This document shows positions 37,878 to 46,951 of a stretch of 64,000 nt of DNA, piece by piece. Both the position numbers and the translations under genes were made by a program. The notes below the pieces were generated by a model that did not search any database, was not told the DNA's origin, and was given only the letters and a program-made list of their open reading frames with translations. Position 1 is the stretch's first letter. Every line of letters starts with the position of its first letter. The stretch spans positions 1-64,000 of the forward strand of contig NZ_JAUCZC010000014.1 of the NCBI RefSeq assembly GCF_030373265.1, given 5' to 3'. Source of the stretch: Blastomonas sp. GTDB taxonomy: Bacteria > Pseudomonadota > Alphaproteobacteria > Sphingomonadales > Sphingomonadaceae.

Positions 37878-39935
37878 ATGCGCCCCGATATACTCAACCC
37901 CGCATTCGCTGAGATCGAGACCCTCAAGGGCGTCGGCGTGAGCCTGCAAAAGCCGTTCGCGCGGCTGGGAATATCGCGGGTCAAGGACATGGCCTATCAT
38001 CTGCCCACCGGCTTCATCCGCAGGCGTTCCGTCGAGACCGCAGACGATGCTGCCACCGGCGAGCAGATCATCATTGCGCTCACCGCCACGGGCTATCGCA
38101 GCAGCCCCGGGCGCGGGCCGACCCGGGTGATCGCCGAGGACAAGATCGGCAATCACATCAGCCTGGTCTATTTCGGCGGCAATCCGGGCTGGGCGCGCAA
38201 GCTCTGGCCGCTGGGCGAAACCAAGCTCGCGGCGGGCAAGCTCGAGATCTGGGGCGAGGCGTGGCAGATCGTCCACCCCGATCACGTGGTTGCGCCCGAG
38301 GAAGCCGACCAGATCGGTGAGGCCGAGCCGGTCTATCCGCTCGCCGAGGGGCTGGGGCAGAAACGTGTCGCAGCGCTCGCCGCGCAGGCGCTGGCGCTGA
38401 TGCCGCCCTTGCCCGAGTGGATTGAGCCGACACTGAAGGCGCGCGAGGGCTGGCCCGACTGGCACGACGCGTTGGCGAGCGCGCATCAGGGGATGGACGA
38501 GCTGCCCCGCGAGCGGCTGGCCTATGACGAGATTTTCGCCAACCAGCTCGCCTTTGCGCTGATCCGGCAGAGCAACCGCAAGCGCAAGGGAATCGCTCTG
38601 CAGGGCGATGGCCATCTGCGTGATGCGTTGCGGCTGCCGTTCGCGCTGACCGGTGCGCAAGTGCGCACGATCGGCGAGATCACAGGCGACATGGCGCAAG
38701 CGGTGCCGATGCTGCGGCTGTTGCAGGGCGATGTCGGCGCGGGCAAGACGCTGGTCGCGGTGATGGCGATGCTCAACGCGGTCGAGTGCGGCGGGCAGGC
38801 GGCCTTGCTCGCACCGACCGAGATTTTGGCGCGGCAGCATTTCGAGACCATCTCGCGGATGCTTTCGGGACTGCCGGTTGCCATCGCGGTGTTGACCGGA
38901 CGCGACAAGGGCCGCGCGCGCGAGGCGACGATGATGGGGCTGGCCGATGGATCGATCCAGATCATCATCGGCACGCATGCTTTGTTCCAGGATGCGGTGC
39001 AGTATCGCAACCTCGCGCTCGCGGTGATCGACGAGCAGCACAAATTCGGCGTGTCGCAGCGGCTGATGCTGCAGGAAAAGGGCAGGGCGACCCCGCATCT
39101 GCTGGCGATGACCGCAACCCCGATCCCGCGCACGCTGACGCTCAGCCATTATGGCGAGATGGATGTGTCGCGGCTCGACGAACTGCCGCCGGGGCGCCAG
39201 CCGATCGAGACGCGGGTGATCGCCGACGAACGGCTTTCCGAGATCGTCGATGGCCTAGGACGGCATATCGAACGCGGAGGGCAGGCGTACTGGGTGTGTC
39301 CGCTGGTGATGGACAGCGAGACCAGCGACCTTGCCGCCGCCGAGACCCGCGCAGCGCAATTGAGCGAACGCTTTCCCGGCAAGGTCTCGCTGGTTCACGG
39401 CCAGATGCCCGCCGAACGCAAGGACGCGATGATGGCGGACTTTGCCAGCGGCAGGACTTCGCTGTTGGTGGCGACGACGGTGATCGAGGTTGGGGTCGAT
39501 GTTCCCAACGCGACGCTGATGATCATCGAGGCGGCCGAGCGGTTTGGCCTCGCCCAGTTGCACCAGCTGCGCGGACGGGTGGGACGCGGCGACCAGAAAT
39601 CGGTGTGCGTGCTGCTGCGCGGGTCAGCGCTCAGCGAGACCGCGCGCGCGCGACTGGCGCTGATGCGGTCGAGCCAGGACGGGTTCCATATCGCCGAGGA
39701 AGATCTGCGGCTGCGCGGGGGCGGCGAGTTGCTCGGCACGCGGCAGTCGGGCGACGGCGCGTTCCGGATCGCGACGCCCGAACAGGTCCAGCGGCTGATC
39801 CCGACCGCAACCGACGATGCGCGGCTGCTGATGGACCGCGATGGCGGTCTCGACAGCGAACGCGGCCAGGCCGCGCGGGTGGCGCTGTATCTGTTCGAGC
39901 GGGATTATGGCGCGAAGCTGCTGAGGGGTGGGTAG
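37878..39935 (+). CDS. recG: ATP-dependent DNA helicase RecG
   Basis: 685 aa. Branch-migration helicase that regresses stalled forks. N-terminal wedge/OB domain (LKGVGVSLQKPFARLGI, DMAYHLPTGFI), helicase motifs LLQGDVGAGKTLVAVMAM, IDEQHKFGV, AMTATPIPRTL, GQMPAERKDAMM and LRGRVGRGDQKSVCVLL. ATG 37878 matches the family start; an in-frame extension to 37797 is not expected. Confidence 0.97.
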   Translation: MRPDILNPAFAEIETLKGVGVSLQKPFARLGISRVKDMAYHLPTGFIRRRSVETADDAATGEQIIIALTATGYRSSPGRGPTRVIAEDKIGNHISLVYFGGNPGWARKLWPLGETKLAAGKLEIWGEAWQIVHPDHVVAPEEADQIGEAEPVYPLAEGLGQKRVAALAAQALALMPPLPEWIEPTLKAREGWPDWHDALASAHQGMDELPRERLAYDEIFANQLAFALIRQSNRKRKGIALQGDGHLRDALRLPFALTGAQVRTIGEITGDMAQAVPMLRLLQGDVGAGKTLVAVMAMLNAVECGGQAALLAPTEILARQHFETISRMLSGLPVAIAVLTGRDKGRAREATMMGLADGSIQIIIGTHALFQDAVQYRNLALAVIDEQHKFGVSQRLMLQEKGRATPHLLAMTATPIPRTLTLSHYGEMDVSRLDELPPGRQPIETRVIADERLSEIVDGLGRHIERGGQAYWVCPLVMDSETSDLAAAETRAAQLSERFPGKVSLVHGQMPAERKDAMMADFASGRTSLLVATTVIEVGVDVPNATLMIIEAAERFGLAQLHQLRGRVGRGDQKSVCVLLRGSALSETARARLALMRSSQDGFHIAEEDLRLRGGGELLGTRQSGDGAFRIATPEQVQRLIPTATDDARLLMDRDGGLDSERGQAARVALYLFERDYGAKLLRGG

Positions 39936-39944
39936 ATGCCGAAA

Positions 39945-40080
39945 ATCCTCCCCGGCACGGGGAGGGGGACCACGAAGTGGTGGAGGGGAAGCGTCAGGGT
40001 GAGTCCCTCGAAGGAAAGCACAACCACGCTTCCCCTCCGTCTCGCCTGCGGCGAACCACCTCCCCTAAAGGGTGAGGATC
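39945..40080. repeat. Large imperfect palindrome between recG and PilZ gene
   Basis: Left arm 39945-39991 contains CCTCCCCGGCACGGGGAGG (a hairpin in itself), ACCACGAAGTGGT and GGAGGGGAAGCG; right arm 40028-40080 has CGCTTCCCCTCC, then a CGCCTGCGGCG hairpin, ACCACCTCCCCT and GTGAGGAT. The arms pair over most of their length. It lies between convergent genes and probably doubles as a terminator. Confidence 0.75.
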
Positions 40081-40092
40081 AAGGCTAAAACC

Positions 40093-40434
40093 TCAATGCC
40101 GCCCGTTGGGCCCGGTGCTGGCGCCCAGAACGTCGATCATCTCGTTGAACTCGTTGAGCCGGATGACGCGCTCAAGCTGAAAGCCGCTTCGGCCGCCGAG
40201 CGACCAGATCAGGTGCGCTTCGATGCGACCAATCACCGGCAGGCGCACGGTGATGCGTTCGCCTTTGGCGAGTGGCATCTCGCCCTCTGTCATGAAACCG
40301 TTGGCCGAAATATTGACGATATGCGTCTTGATATCGCCCAGATGGCGATGCTCGGCAATGGTCGCATGATTCACCGCATGGCGTGCGGCCTGCCGCTTTT
40401 CTACCACTGCGAGTTTTGCTCCTCTGGACATCAT
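40093..40434 (-). CDS. PilZ-domain protein
   Basis: 113 aa single PilZ domain. The cyclic-di-GMP-binding signature is visible as EKRQAARHAV (RxxxR) and NISANGFM (N/DxSxxG), spaced normally. Two ATGs in a row (40434, 40431) follow GGTGG; a longer frame to 40542 is not needed. A likely effector of cyclic-di-GMP; the EAL phosphodiesterase lies 7 kb away, not in the same operon. Confidence 0.9.
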   Translation of the reverse strand: MMSRGAKLAVVEKRQAARHAVNHATIAEHRHLGDIKTHIVNISANGFMTEGEMPLAKGERITVRLPVIGRIEAHLIWSLGGRSGFQLERVIRLNEFNEMIDVLGASTGPNGRH

Positions 40435-40538
40435 GGACCACCCGTTTGCGACACAATTGACTGACGCGCACCATCGGTCAAAAGTGCGAACAAAGTGTAA
40501 ATTCTGACGGGACGTATACGCGCTTCGGATTATTACGC

Positions 40539-41762
40539 TCAATCCTCCGCGAGCACCAGCCCGTGTTTTTTCTGGCCCAGGCTCACCGTGTCGCCCGGCT
40601 TCACCATATGATCGAACGCCTGCACCTTCTCGCCGTTGACGCGCACCGCGCCTTCCTCGATCTTGCGCTTGGCTTCCTTGTTGGACGCGGTGAAGCCCAA
40701 GGCGGTGTTGGCCTGAACGATCGACATGCCGCCCGCCGGCACTTTGACGCTAGGCAGATCACCGCCGGCATGGCCCTGCTCGAAGGTCGCGCGCGCGGTT
40801 TCGGCGGCTGAGCGCGCCGCCTCTTCGCCCCGGCACAGCGTTGTAGCGGCGTCGGCGAGGATTTTTTTTGCGTCGTTGATCTCGGCGCCCTCGAGCTTTT
40901 CGAGCCGTGCGATCTCGTCGAGCGGAAGATCGGTGAACAGCCGCATGAAGCGCCCGACATCGGCATCCTGCGTGTTGCGCCAGAACTGCCAGTAATCATA
41001 GGCGGGCAGGCTGTCCTCGTTGAGCCAGACCGCGCCTTTCTCGGTCTTGCCCATCTTGCCGCCATCGGCGAGCGTGATCAAAGGCGTCGTGACGCCATAG
41101 ACCTCGGTGCCATCGACCCGGCGCGCCAGCTCGATCCCGTTGACGATGTTGCCCCACTGGTCCGATCCGCCCATCTGCAGGCGGCAGCCGACGCGGCGCG
41201 ACAGCTCGAGGAAGTCATAGGCCTGGAGGATCATGTAGTTGAACTCGAGAAAGCTCAGCGACTGTTCGCGGTCGAGCCGCAGCTTGACCGAGTCGAAGCT
41301 GAGCATCCGGTTGATCGAGAAATGCTGGCCGATATCGCGCAGGAAGGGCACGTATTCGAGCCTGTCGAGCCACTCGGCATTGTCGACCATGATCGCGTCG
41401 GTCGGACCGTCGCCGAAGCTGAGAAACCGTTCGAACACGCGCTTGATCGAGGCAACGTTGGACGCAATCGTCTCGGGGGTCAGCAGGCGCCGCGCCTCGT
41501 CCTTGAAGCTGGGATCGCCGATCTTGCCGGTGCCGCCACCCATCACGACGATCGGCTTGTGGCCGCTCTGCTGCAGGCGGCGCAGCAGCATGATCTGCAC
41601 CAGCGAACCGACATGCAGCGACGGCGCGGTGGGATCGAACCCGATATAGCCCGGCACGATCTGCTTGGCCGCAAGCGCATCGAGCGCTGCAGCATCGGTC
41701 AGCTGATGGATATAGCCGCGCGCATCGAGCAGCGCCAAGAGATCGGAGGTGTACTGGCTCAT
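40539..41762 (-). CDS. tyrS: Tyrosyl-tRNA synthetase
   Basis: 407 aa class I synthetase. HIGH-type motif [10 protein letters not shown] near residue 50, GGSDQWGNI for tyrosine binding, KMSKS-type motif as KMGKT, and a C-terminal S4 RNA-binding domain ([19 protein letters not shown] in part). KMGKT resembles the variant used by the TyrRS group with KFGKT-type motifs. Confidence 0.97.
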   Translation of the reverse strand: MSQYTSDLLALLDARGYIHQLTDAAALDALAAKQIVPGYIGFDPTAPSLHVGSLVQIMLLRRLQQSGHKPIVVMGGGTGKIGDPSFKDEARRLLTPETIASNVASIKRVFERFLSFGDGPTDAIMVDNAEWLDRLEYVPFLRDIGQHFSINRMLSFDSVKLRLDREQSLSFLEFNYMILQAYDFLELSRRVGCRLQMGGSDQWGNIVNGIELARRVDGTEVYGVTTPLITLADGGKMGKTEKGAVWLNEDSLPAYDYWQFWRNTQDADVGRFMRLFTDLPLDEIARLEKLEGAEINDAKKILADAATTLCRGEEAARSAAETARATFEQGHAGGDLPSVKVPAGGMSIVQANTALGFTASNKEAKRKIEEGAVRVNGEKVQAFDHMVKPGDTVSLGQKKHGLVLAED

Positions 41763-41810
41763 GATGGCCGCGCGCTTAGCATTGATGGCGGCGTGCGGGA
41801 AGATCGCTTG

Positions 41811-42854
41811 TCACGTGAGCGACGGTTCGCAGCGCCGATCGTCGCATGGGATGATCTCGAACGTGCAGTGCGACAGGTTGCCGATGCCGCCCAGCAGCCG
41901 GCGATAATGTTCCGGCGGCCGCGGATGGTGCGTGGCGAGCGACACGATCAGCGCCAGATGCCCGGTGCCGACCTGCCAGAGGTGCAGATCGACCACGCGG
42001 TTGTCGGCATCGCTCTCGATCCGCTGGCGGATGGTTCTGGCGGTTGCCGGGTCCGCCTCCATGTCGAGCAGGACGCGGGCGCACTCGCGCAGCAACCCGC
42101 GCGCCCACCACAGGATGACCGCTGCGCCGACGATGCCCATCAATGGATCGAGCCAGTTCAGCCCGAGCCAGAGGCCGCCGAGCAGCGCGACCAGCGCGAG
42201 CAGCGAGGTCAGCGCATCGGTGAGCACATGCACATACGCGGCGCGCAGATTGTGATCGTGGTGGTGATGGCCGTGGTGCTGGTGTTGATTGTGCGCATGG
42301 TCGTGCGCATGATGCTGGTCGTGCCCGTGCCCATGACCGCTCAGCATGACCGCGCTGGCGATGTTCACCGCAAGCCCGATCAGCGTGACGATGATCGCCG
42401 TCGAATAATCGATCGCGACCGGATCGGCGAGGCGGCCGATTGACTCCCAGATCATGAGCAAAGCGATCACGCCCAGCAGCAGCGCGCTGCTGAAACCGGT
42501 CAGCGACCCCACCTTGCCGGTGCCCATCGAGAACCTGCGGTCGTGCGCATGGGTGCGAGCAAAGCGGTACGCAAAGGCGGCCAACCCCAAGGCTGCGACA
42601 TGGCTTCCCATGTGCCAGCCATCGGCGAGCAGCGCCATCGATCCCGTCCAAAGGCCGCCGACGATCTCGGCGACCATGGTCACCGCGGTCAGCGCGACCA
42701 CCCACAGGGTGCGACGTTCGCTCTGCGCCTCGCCATCGGCGGCGAAGCGGTGGTCATGGGTCAGCTTTTCGAGCGCGGCATCGTGGTGCATGGGCGTTCC
42801 GGATGACAGGGGGGCGTCGGGGTGTTCTCCGATCGCAAGACCCGATTCTGTCAT
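41811..42854 (-). CDS. dmeF: Cation diffusion facilitator, DmeF-like Co/Ni exporter
   Basis: 347 aa. Six-helix CDF transporter: TGSMALLADGWHMGSHVAAL carries the metal-site Asp/His (DGWHMGSH), and YVHVLTDALTSLLAL gives the second HxxxD (HVLTD). A long His-rich loop (about residues 173-205, GHGHGHDQHHAHDH...) and the N-terminal HHDAALEKLTHDHRF are typical of DmeF, which exports cobalt and nickel. ATG 42854 or the inner M at residue 22 could be the start. No DmeR-like regulator is adjacent. Confidence 0.9.
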   Translation of the reverse strand: MTESGLAIGEHPDAPLSSGTPMHHDAALEKLTHDHRFAADGEAQSERRTLWVVALTAVTMVAEIVGGLWTGSMALLADGWHMGSHVAALGLAAFAYRFARTHAHDRRFSMGTGKVGSLTGFSSALLLGVIALLMIWESIGRLADPVAIDYSTAIIVTLIGLAVNIASAVMLSGHGHGHDQHHAHDHAHNQHQHHGHHHHDHNLRAAYVHVLTDALTSLLALVALLGGLWLGLNWLDPLMGIVGAAVILWWARGLLRECARVLLDMEADPATARTIRQRIESDADNRVVDLHLWQVGTGHLALIVSLATHHPRPPEHYRRLLGGIGNLSHCTFEIIPCDDRRCEPSLT

Positions 42855-42897
42855 TGCGGGACCGCCAGCGCAATCCCCCTTGAGGGCGGCGCGGCGC

Positions 42898-43803
42898 TCA
42901 GCCTTCTGCCAGCGCCTTGAGCAGCGCGCGCTCGAGCGGGTCGAGCCCGCCGTCGCTGCTGACCATCGCTTGCAGCCATGCCTGCTCGGTGGCCGTCAGA
43001 CCTTCCTCGGGGGCTGGTTCAGGATCGATGGTTGCGGGCACGGCGGCCTTGTCGCGCAGCGACCCTGCCATGCGCCCGAAGAAGCTGCCGATACCCGACG
43101 AGGTGTCGGCCATGAAAGCGTGCAGCCTCTGCGCGTCCTGGCGGGTGAGCGCACGGAAGCGCTGGTTGGTCATCAGATGCAGGCTGATAGCCTGGACGAA
43201 CAGGGTCTGCCACTCGGGGGCATTCGCACCGGCCAGTGTCGCATCCTTGATCTCGAACAGCAATTCCGCCTCGGCGCGGCTGATGTGGGCGGGCGCATCG
43301 CCGCCGGCTGCATAGAGCACGCGGCGCAGCAACCGCACTTCGGATGTGCCGATGGTGCCAGGCTGGAGGCCAGCGCCGCTCCGGGTCGGGCCCTCGCCAA
43401 GCAGCACCGCATCGCGGATCTGCTGCAGGGCATAGGCTTTCAGGCTGTCGGGAACGTTTTCGGCGCGCTCGATCACCTTGATCAGCAGCTCCAGTTCGGC
43501 CAGCGTATCGACCCTGCCGTCGTGGTCGACGGCGCGCATCAGCCATGCGGCGTTGTCGTCGCTGACATATCCACGCGGTTCTGCCTGCTCGACCACATAA
43601 GCGGTGATCGCTTCGACGAAGAAGTCCACCCATTCCGCGCTGGGGGCGCTGCAGCTCTGGTTGAGCTCGAACAGGATATCCGCCTCGTGCGCGCTGATCT
43701 TGCCATCGGGCCACACGGCGCGGCGCAGGGCCAGCGTTTCGTCCGGTCCCAGAGCGCGCGTCTGGGCGATCATCGCAGTCACATCATCAAGAGGTTTGGT
43801 CAT
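42898..43803 (-). CDS. TerB-like helical protein with internal duplication
   Basis: 301 aa, acidic, all-helical. Two copies of one unit are visible: residues 27-72 (RRAVWPDGKISAHEADILFELNQ...EWVDFFVEAI) and 159-211 (RRVLYAAGGDAPAHISRAEAELLFEIKD...EWQTLFVQAI), and shorter TerB-like pieces (AVDHDGRVDTLAELELL; SSDGGLDPLERALL) lie between and after them. The D-x-D-G loops recall TerB/EF-hand-like metal sites. Function unknown. The ATG at 43803 is preferred to 43824. It lies 43 bp upstream of dmeF on the same strand. Confidence 0.78.
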   Translation of the reverse strand: MTKPLDDVTAMIAQTRALGPDETLALRRAVWPDGKISAHEADILFELNQSCSAPSAEWVDFFVEAITAYVVEQAEPRGYVSDDNAAWLMRAVDHDGRVDTLAELELLIKVIERAENVPDSLKAYALQQIRDAVLLGEGPTRSGAGLQPGTIGTSEVRLLRRVLYAAGGDAPAHISRAEAELLFEIKDATLAGANAPEWQTLFVQAISLHLMTNQRFRALTRQDAQRLHAFMADTSSGIGSFFGRMAGSLRDKAAVPATIDPEPAPEEGLTATEQAWLQAMVSSDGGLDPLERALLKALAEG

Positions 43804-43876
43804 GGGAATTGCGCCGCCTGCCACTATTGTTGCCGCTGACCATAGCCGGCAACGCTTAACGATGGGTTAGGGCTGA

Positions 43877-45034
43877 ATGGTTGCTTCGGTGAGACAGCTT
43901 TTCTATCACCGGCAGATGGCAAAGCCTTTCAAAAGAACGGATATTGCAGCGATCTGCGGGCGGGCCGGGCTCGCCGCAATCGTCTTGGCAACAACCGGGT
44001 GCACCAGCAGCCGTATGCTGGATCGTCACGCCGACTGCGTTGCCCCTACGGCTTTGCCCACCGTGAGGCCGATGCCTCAGGACGAAAAGGCGGTGCGGCT
44101 GAGCGTGCTGATCTACAACGTCGAAGGGCTGCCATGGCCGGCGCGCAAGAACCGGGAGCCATCGCTTCGTCGAATCGGCGAGACGCTACAGACGATGCGG
44201 GCGAAAGGCACGGGGCCGGATGTCGTGATGCTGCAAGAGGCGTTTACCCCGGCTGCGCGCCATATCCTTGTCCAGGCTGGCTATGCCAATATCGTTTCGG
44301 GACCGGGACGACGCACGCGGCGCAGCATCGCCGCGGCCGACATCGACACCTCGTTCAAGAAGGCGCGGAAACGCAAAAAGGGCGAGCGCTTCGGTCGGCT
44401 GCTCAACAGCGGGCTGTACATCGCTTCCGATCTGCCGCTGACGGTGCTGGCGGCGGAGCCGTTTTCGCGCCGGGCCTGCGCGGGATTTGACTGTCTGGCC
44501 AACAAGGGCGCGCTTGTCGCCGAGGTTCATGTCGGCGGCATGCCGCAGCCCCTCGTGCTGTTGACAACGCATCTCAACTCCCAGCGCGCGGCCCGAGTTT
44601 CCTTGGGGCGCGCCCGCGAGGCGCATGGCTATCAGATCGACGAAAACGCCCTTTTGCTGGATGAGGTGCGCGAGCCGTCCTCGCCACTGATCCTGGGAGG
44701 CGATTTCAACATGCGCGGCGACATCAGCCGCTTTGAGGCATTTGCAAACGCCCAGCCGTATCGGATCGTCCATGAATTCTGTATCAGCCAGCCTGACGTC
44801 TGCGCCGCGAAACTGTCGTTCGACGGCGACGAGCCGTGGCTCGATACCCAGGATCTGCAAGCGTATGACCATGGCCGTGCCATCGCCATGGTTCCGGTTG
44901 AAATCGCTGCCATGTTCGACGGGCTGAGAGGCGAGCGTTTGTCCGATCACGACGGGCTGCTGGTCACCTACGAAATGCGTTGGCCATCCGCTCTTGGCAA
45001 TTCCACGCCTCCTGTCCCGGTCTGCAGCATCTGA
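43877..45034 (+). CDS. Endonuclease/exonuclease/phosphatase-fold lipoprotein
   Basis: 385 aa. Lipobox-like VLATTGCTS near residue 42 after a hydrophobic run. The EEP fold is recognised by LIYNVEGLPW, MLQEAF (metal Glu), LLTTHLNS, LGGDFNMRG and LSDHDGLLV (catalytic Asp-His). Could cleave sphingomyelin-like lipids, phosphoinositides or nucleic acid at the envelope; the substrate is not evident. ATG 43877 with AGGG just upstream; ATG 43916 is an alternative that still leaves a full signal peptide. Confidence 0.87.
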   Translation: MVASVRQLFYHRQMAKPFKRTDIAAICGRAGLAAIVLATTGCTSSRMLDRHADCVAPTALPTVRPMPQDEKAVRLSVLIYNVEGLPWPARKNREPSLRRIGETLQTMRAKGTGPDVVMLQEAFTPAARHILVQAGYANIVSGPGRRTRRSIAAADIDTSFKKARKRKKGERFGRLLNSGLYIASDLPLTVLAAEPFSRRACAGFDCLANKGALVAEVHVGGMPQPLVLLTTHLNSQRAARVSLGRAREAHGYQIDENALLLDEVREPSSPLILGGDFNMRGDISRFEAFANAQPYRIVHEFCISQPDVCAAKLSFDGDEPWLDTQDLQAYDHGRAIAMVPVEIAAMFDGLRGERLSDHDGLLVTYEMRWPSALGNSTPPVPVCSI

Positions 45035-45037
45035 CCA

Positions 45038-45850
45038 TCAGCCTTGCCTGGGTGGCAGCGGAAAGAAGGACGAGGTGCGCGCGATATAGTCCGCATAATC
45101 GGGGCGCGTCTTTTTGAGGCCGCGCTCCAGCATGGCTGCGCCGCTCCATTTGACGAGGGTGAAATTGAGGAACACAGGGCCAATCAGGCTTGCAACGCCG
45201 ATGTCCCAGCCAGTGGAGAGCGCGATCAGCCAGATGCCCCACCAGGTGCAGGCATCGCCGAAATAATTCGGGTGGCGGGTGTACCGCCACAGTCCGGTGT
45301 TCAGCACCTTGCCGTGGTTGGCGGTATCGGCGCGAAATCGTTCGAGCTGCCAGTCGCCGATCGTTTCGAAAGCAATGCCGACCAGTGCGACGATCGATCC
45401 CAAAATCGCCAGCGCGTTTGCGTCGCCGCCGCGCCATATGCCGAGTTGAGCAGGCAGGCATACCATGAACAGCAACGGGCCCTGGAGCAGGAAGACCTGC
45501 AGCAGGGCCGTCTTGGCAAAGCTCCAGCCCTTGTTGTCCTGCGCCGATGCGATGACCCTGGCATAGCGCGGGTCCACACCATTGCGGCGCCAGCGGATGA
45601 ACAGGTGAATACCGAGGCGCAGGCCCCAGGCCATGGTGAGCGCAAGGAGCAGCAGGGACGCAGGCGAGGCGGCGTTGGTCAGCCAGAAGGTTACCGCTGC
45701 CAGCAGAACCATCCCCAGTGGCCAGACGGCGTCGATGAAGGAGACATCCCTGATCGCGACAGCCACGCCCCACAGCACGATCATCACGCCGACGATCAGC
45801 ACCAGATTGTGCAGCAGCAGCGCAAGCGCCTCGGTCACCGGCAATGTCAC
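45038..45850 (-). CDS. DUF1295 membrane protein (steroid-reductase/ICMT-like)
   Basis: 270 aa with about six hydrophobic segments. The C-terminal signature GLWRYTRHPNYFGDACTWWG and a late MLERGLKKTRPDYADYIARTS (core: RPDYADYI) are those of DUF1295 in the steroid 5-alpha-reductase/isoprenylcysteine methyltransferase group, which use NADPH or SAM on hydrophobic substrates. Substrate unknown. Its start overlaps the acyltransferase stop by 4 bp. Confidence 0.9.
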   Translation of the reverse strand: MTLPVTEALALLLHNLVLIVGVMIVLWGVAVAIRDVSFIDAVWPLGMVLLAAVTFWLTNAASPASLLLLALTMAWGLRLGIHLFIRWRRNGVDPRYARVIASAQDNKGWSFAKTALLQVFLLQGPLLFMVCLPAQLGIWRGGDANALAILGSIVALVGIAFETIGDWQLERFRADTANHGKVLNTGLWRYTRHPNYFGDACTWWGIWLIALSTGWDIGVASLIGPVFLNFTLVKWSGAAMLERGLKKTRPDYADYIARTSSFFPLPPRQG

Positions 45851-46485
45851 AGATGGCTATCCTTGATAATGTCGATCCCTGCGCGATCGGGATGGCGCGG
45901 GGTCACGCTTTTGTAGAATTCCATGATTTGTTTCATATCTTCGGCGTAATCGCCGGTCGGCATGATCGCTGGACCAAGACCGCCAACCTTGCGGCCATAG
46001 TCCATCAGGCCGCACACCAGCGGCACGTGCGCAGCCAGCGCGATCTGATAAAAGCCTGTGCGCCACTGGCGGACGCTGCCGCGGGTGCCTTCGGGTGCGA
46101 TGGTGAGGACGAATTCGTCGCGCAGGGCGAACTCCTCGACCATCTGCTGCACCTGGCCACGATTGAAGCTGCGCTCGACCGGGACGCCGCCCATGTCGCG
46201 CATGAAGCGCCCCAATGGCCAGCGAAACAGCGACGTCTTGGCCATGAAGTGCGCCTTCACCCCCAGATCGGTGGTGAGGCCCAGAAAGTACAGGAAATCC
46301 CAATTGCTGGTATGCGGCGCCGCGATGATGACGAAGCGGCGCGGCTCGGGGACCACGCCTTCGGCACGCCAACCATGGCTGCGATAGAGCAGAAGAAGCA
46401 GTCGGCGGACCAGCCGGGACAGCAAGGATGGCGGACGGTCGTTCGTGCGAGGCGGCCACGCCCCGGTGTGCAACTCGATATCCAT
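45847..46485 (-). CDS. Lysophospholipid acyltransferase family protein
   Basis: 212 aa. PlsC-type motifs: HTSNWDF (HxxxxD), GGVPVERS and APEGTR, with LTDLGVKAHFMAK between. Probably transfers an acyl chain to a lysophospholipid or similar lipid at the inner membrane. ATG 46485 follows a GGGGGGCGG stretch; the frame is open further to 46557. Coupled by ATGA to the DUF1295 gene, suggesting a joint lipid-modification role. Confidence 0.9.
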   Translation of the reverse strand: MDIELHTGAWPPRTNDRPPSLLSRLVRRLLLLLYRSHGWRAEGVVPEPRRFVIIAAPHTSNWDFLYFLGLTTDLGVKAHFMAKTSLFRWPLGRFMRDMGGVPVERSFNRGQVQQMVEEFALRDEFVLTIAPEGTRGSVRQWRTGFYQIALAAHVPLVCGLMDYGRKVGGLGPAIMPTGDYAEDMKQIMEFYKSVTPRHPDRAGIDIIKDSHL

Positions 46486-46600
46486 GTACCGCCCCCCTGT
46501 CCCGGCCTCTCTGCCAGATACGGGAGGCAGAGTGCATAAGATGCAGCCCACAGGCAAATGATATCGATGGGTGTCGAAGCGCTAAGCTGCGTGCGGGAAT

Positions 46601-46945
46601 TCAGCCGGTCAACAGCGCGCTCAGACGCTCACCGAGGGCGCGTGCGTCGCCTGCCACATGCACCTGCTTGTTGCGGGCGGTTTCGCCCGATTGAACGGCG
46701 ACGTCACGCTTGCGCACCGCGAGCGCGGCCGCCAGCAGATCGATAAGGGCTGCGTTGGCCGCGCCTTCGGCGGGCGGTGCTGCGATACGGACAAGCAGCA
46801 CCGCACGGCCATCGGCATCCTGCCCGGCTCCAGCGATCCGACTTCGGGCAGCCCGTGGGGTCGCCCGGACGGCGATGACAACCCCGCCCGGCGCATCGCG
46901 CCAGGGCGGGGCAGGGGTTGCGGGTCCAAAAGCGTGATCAGCCAG
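46601..46945 (-). CDS. DUF167 (YggU-like) protein, probable CTG start
   Basis: 114 aa when read from CTG 46945. The family core VIAVRATPRAARSRIAG and VRIAAPPAEGAANAALIDLLA is continuous only if translation begins upstream of the first ordinary start codon (GTG 46801), which would cut the domain in half. AAGGGA lies nine bases before the CTG, and the gene begins six bases after the DUF885 stop. A five-codon ATG frame overlaps that stop in another phase, so a base error here is the alternative. Role of DUF167 unknown. Confidence 0.78.
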   Translation of the reverse strand: MADHAFGPATPAPPWRDAPGGVVIAVRATPRAARSRIAGAGQDADGRAVLLVRIAAPPAEGAANAALIDLLAAALAVRKRDVAVQSGETARNKQVHVAGDARALGERLSALLTG

Positions 46946-46951
46946 CGCGGT

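Noticed and set aside
42303-42360. Short repeated CATG/GTGCC-like pattern resembling a tandem repeat
   Set aside because: It encodes the His-rich loop of the DmeF-like transporter.
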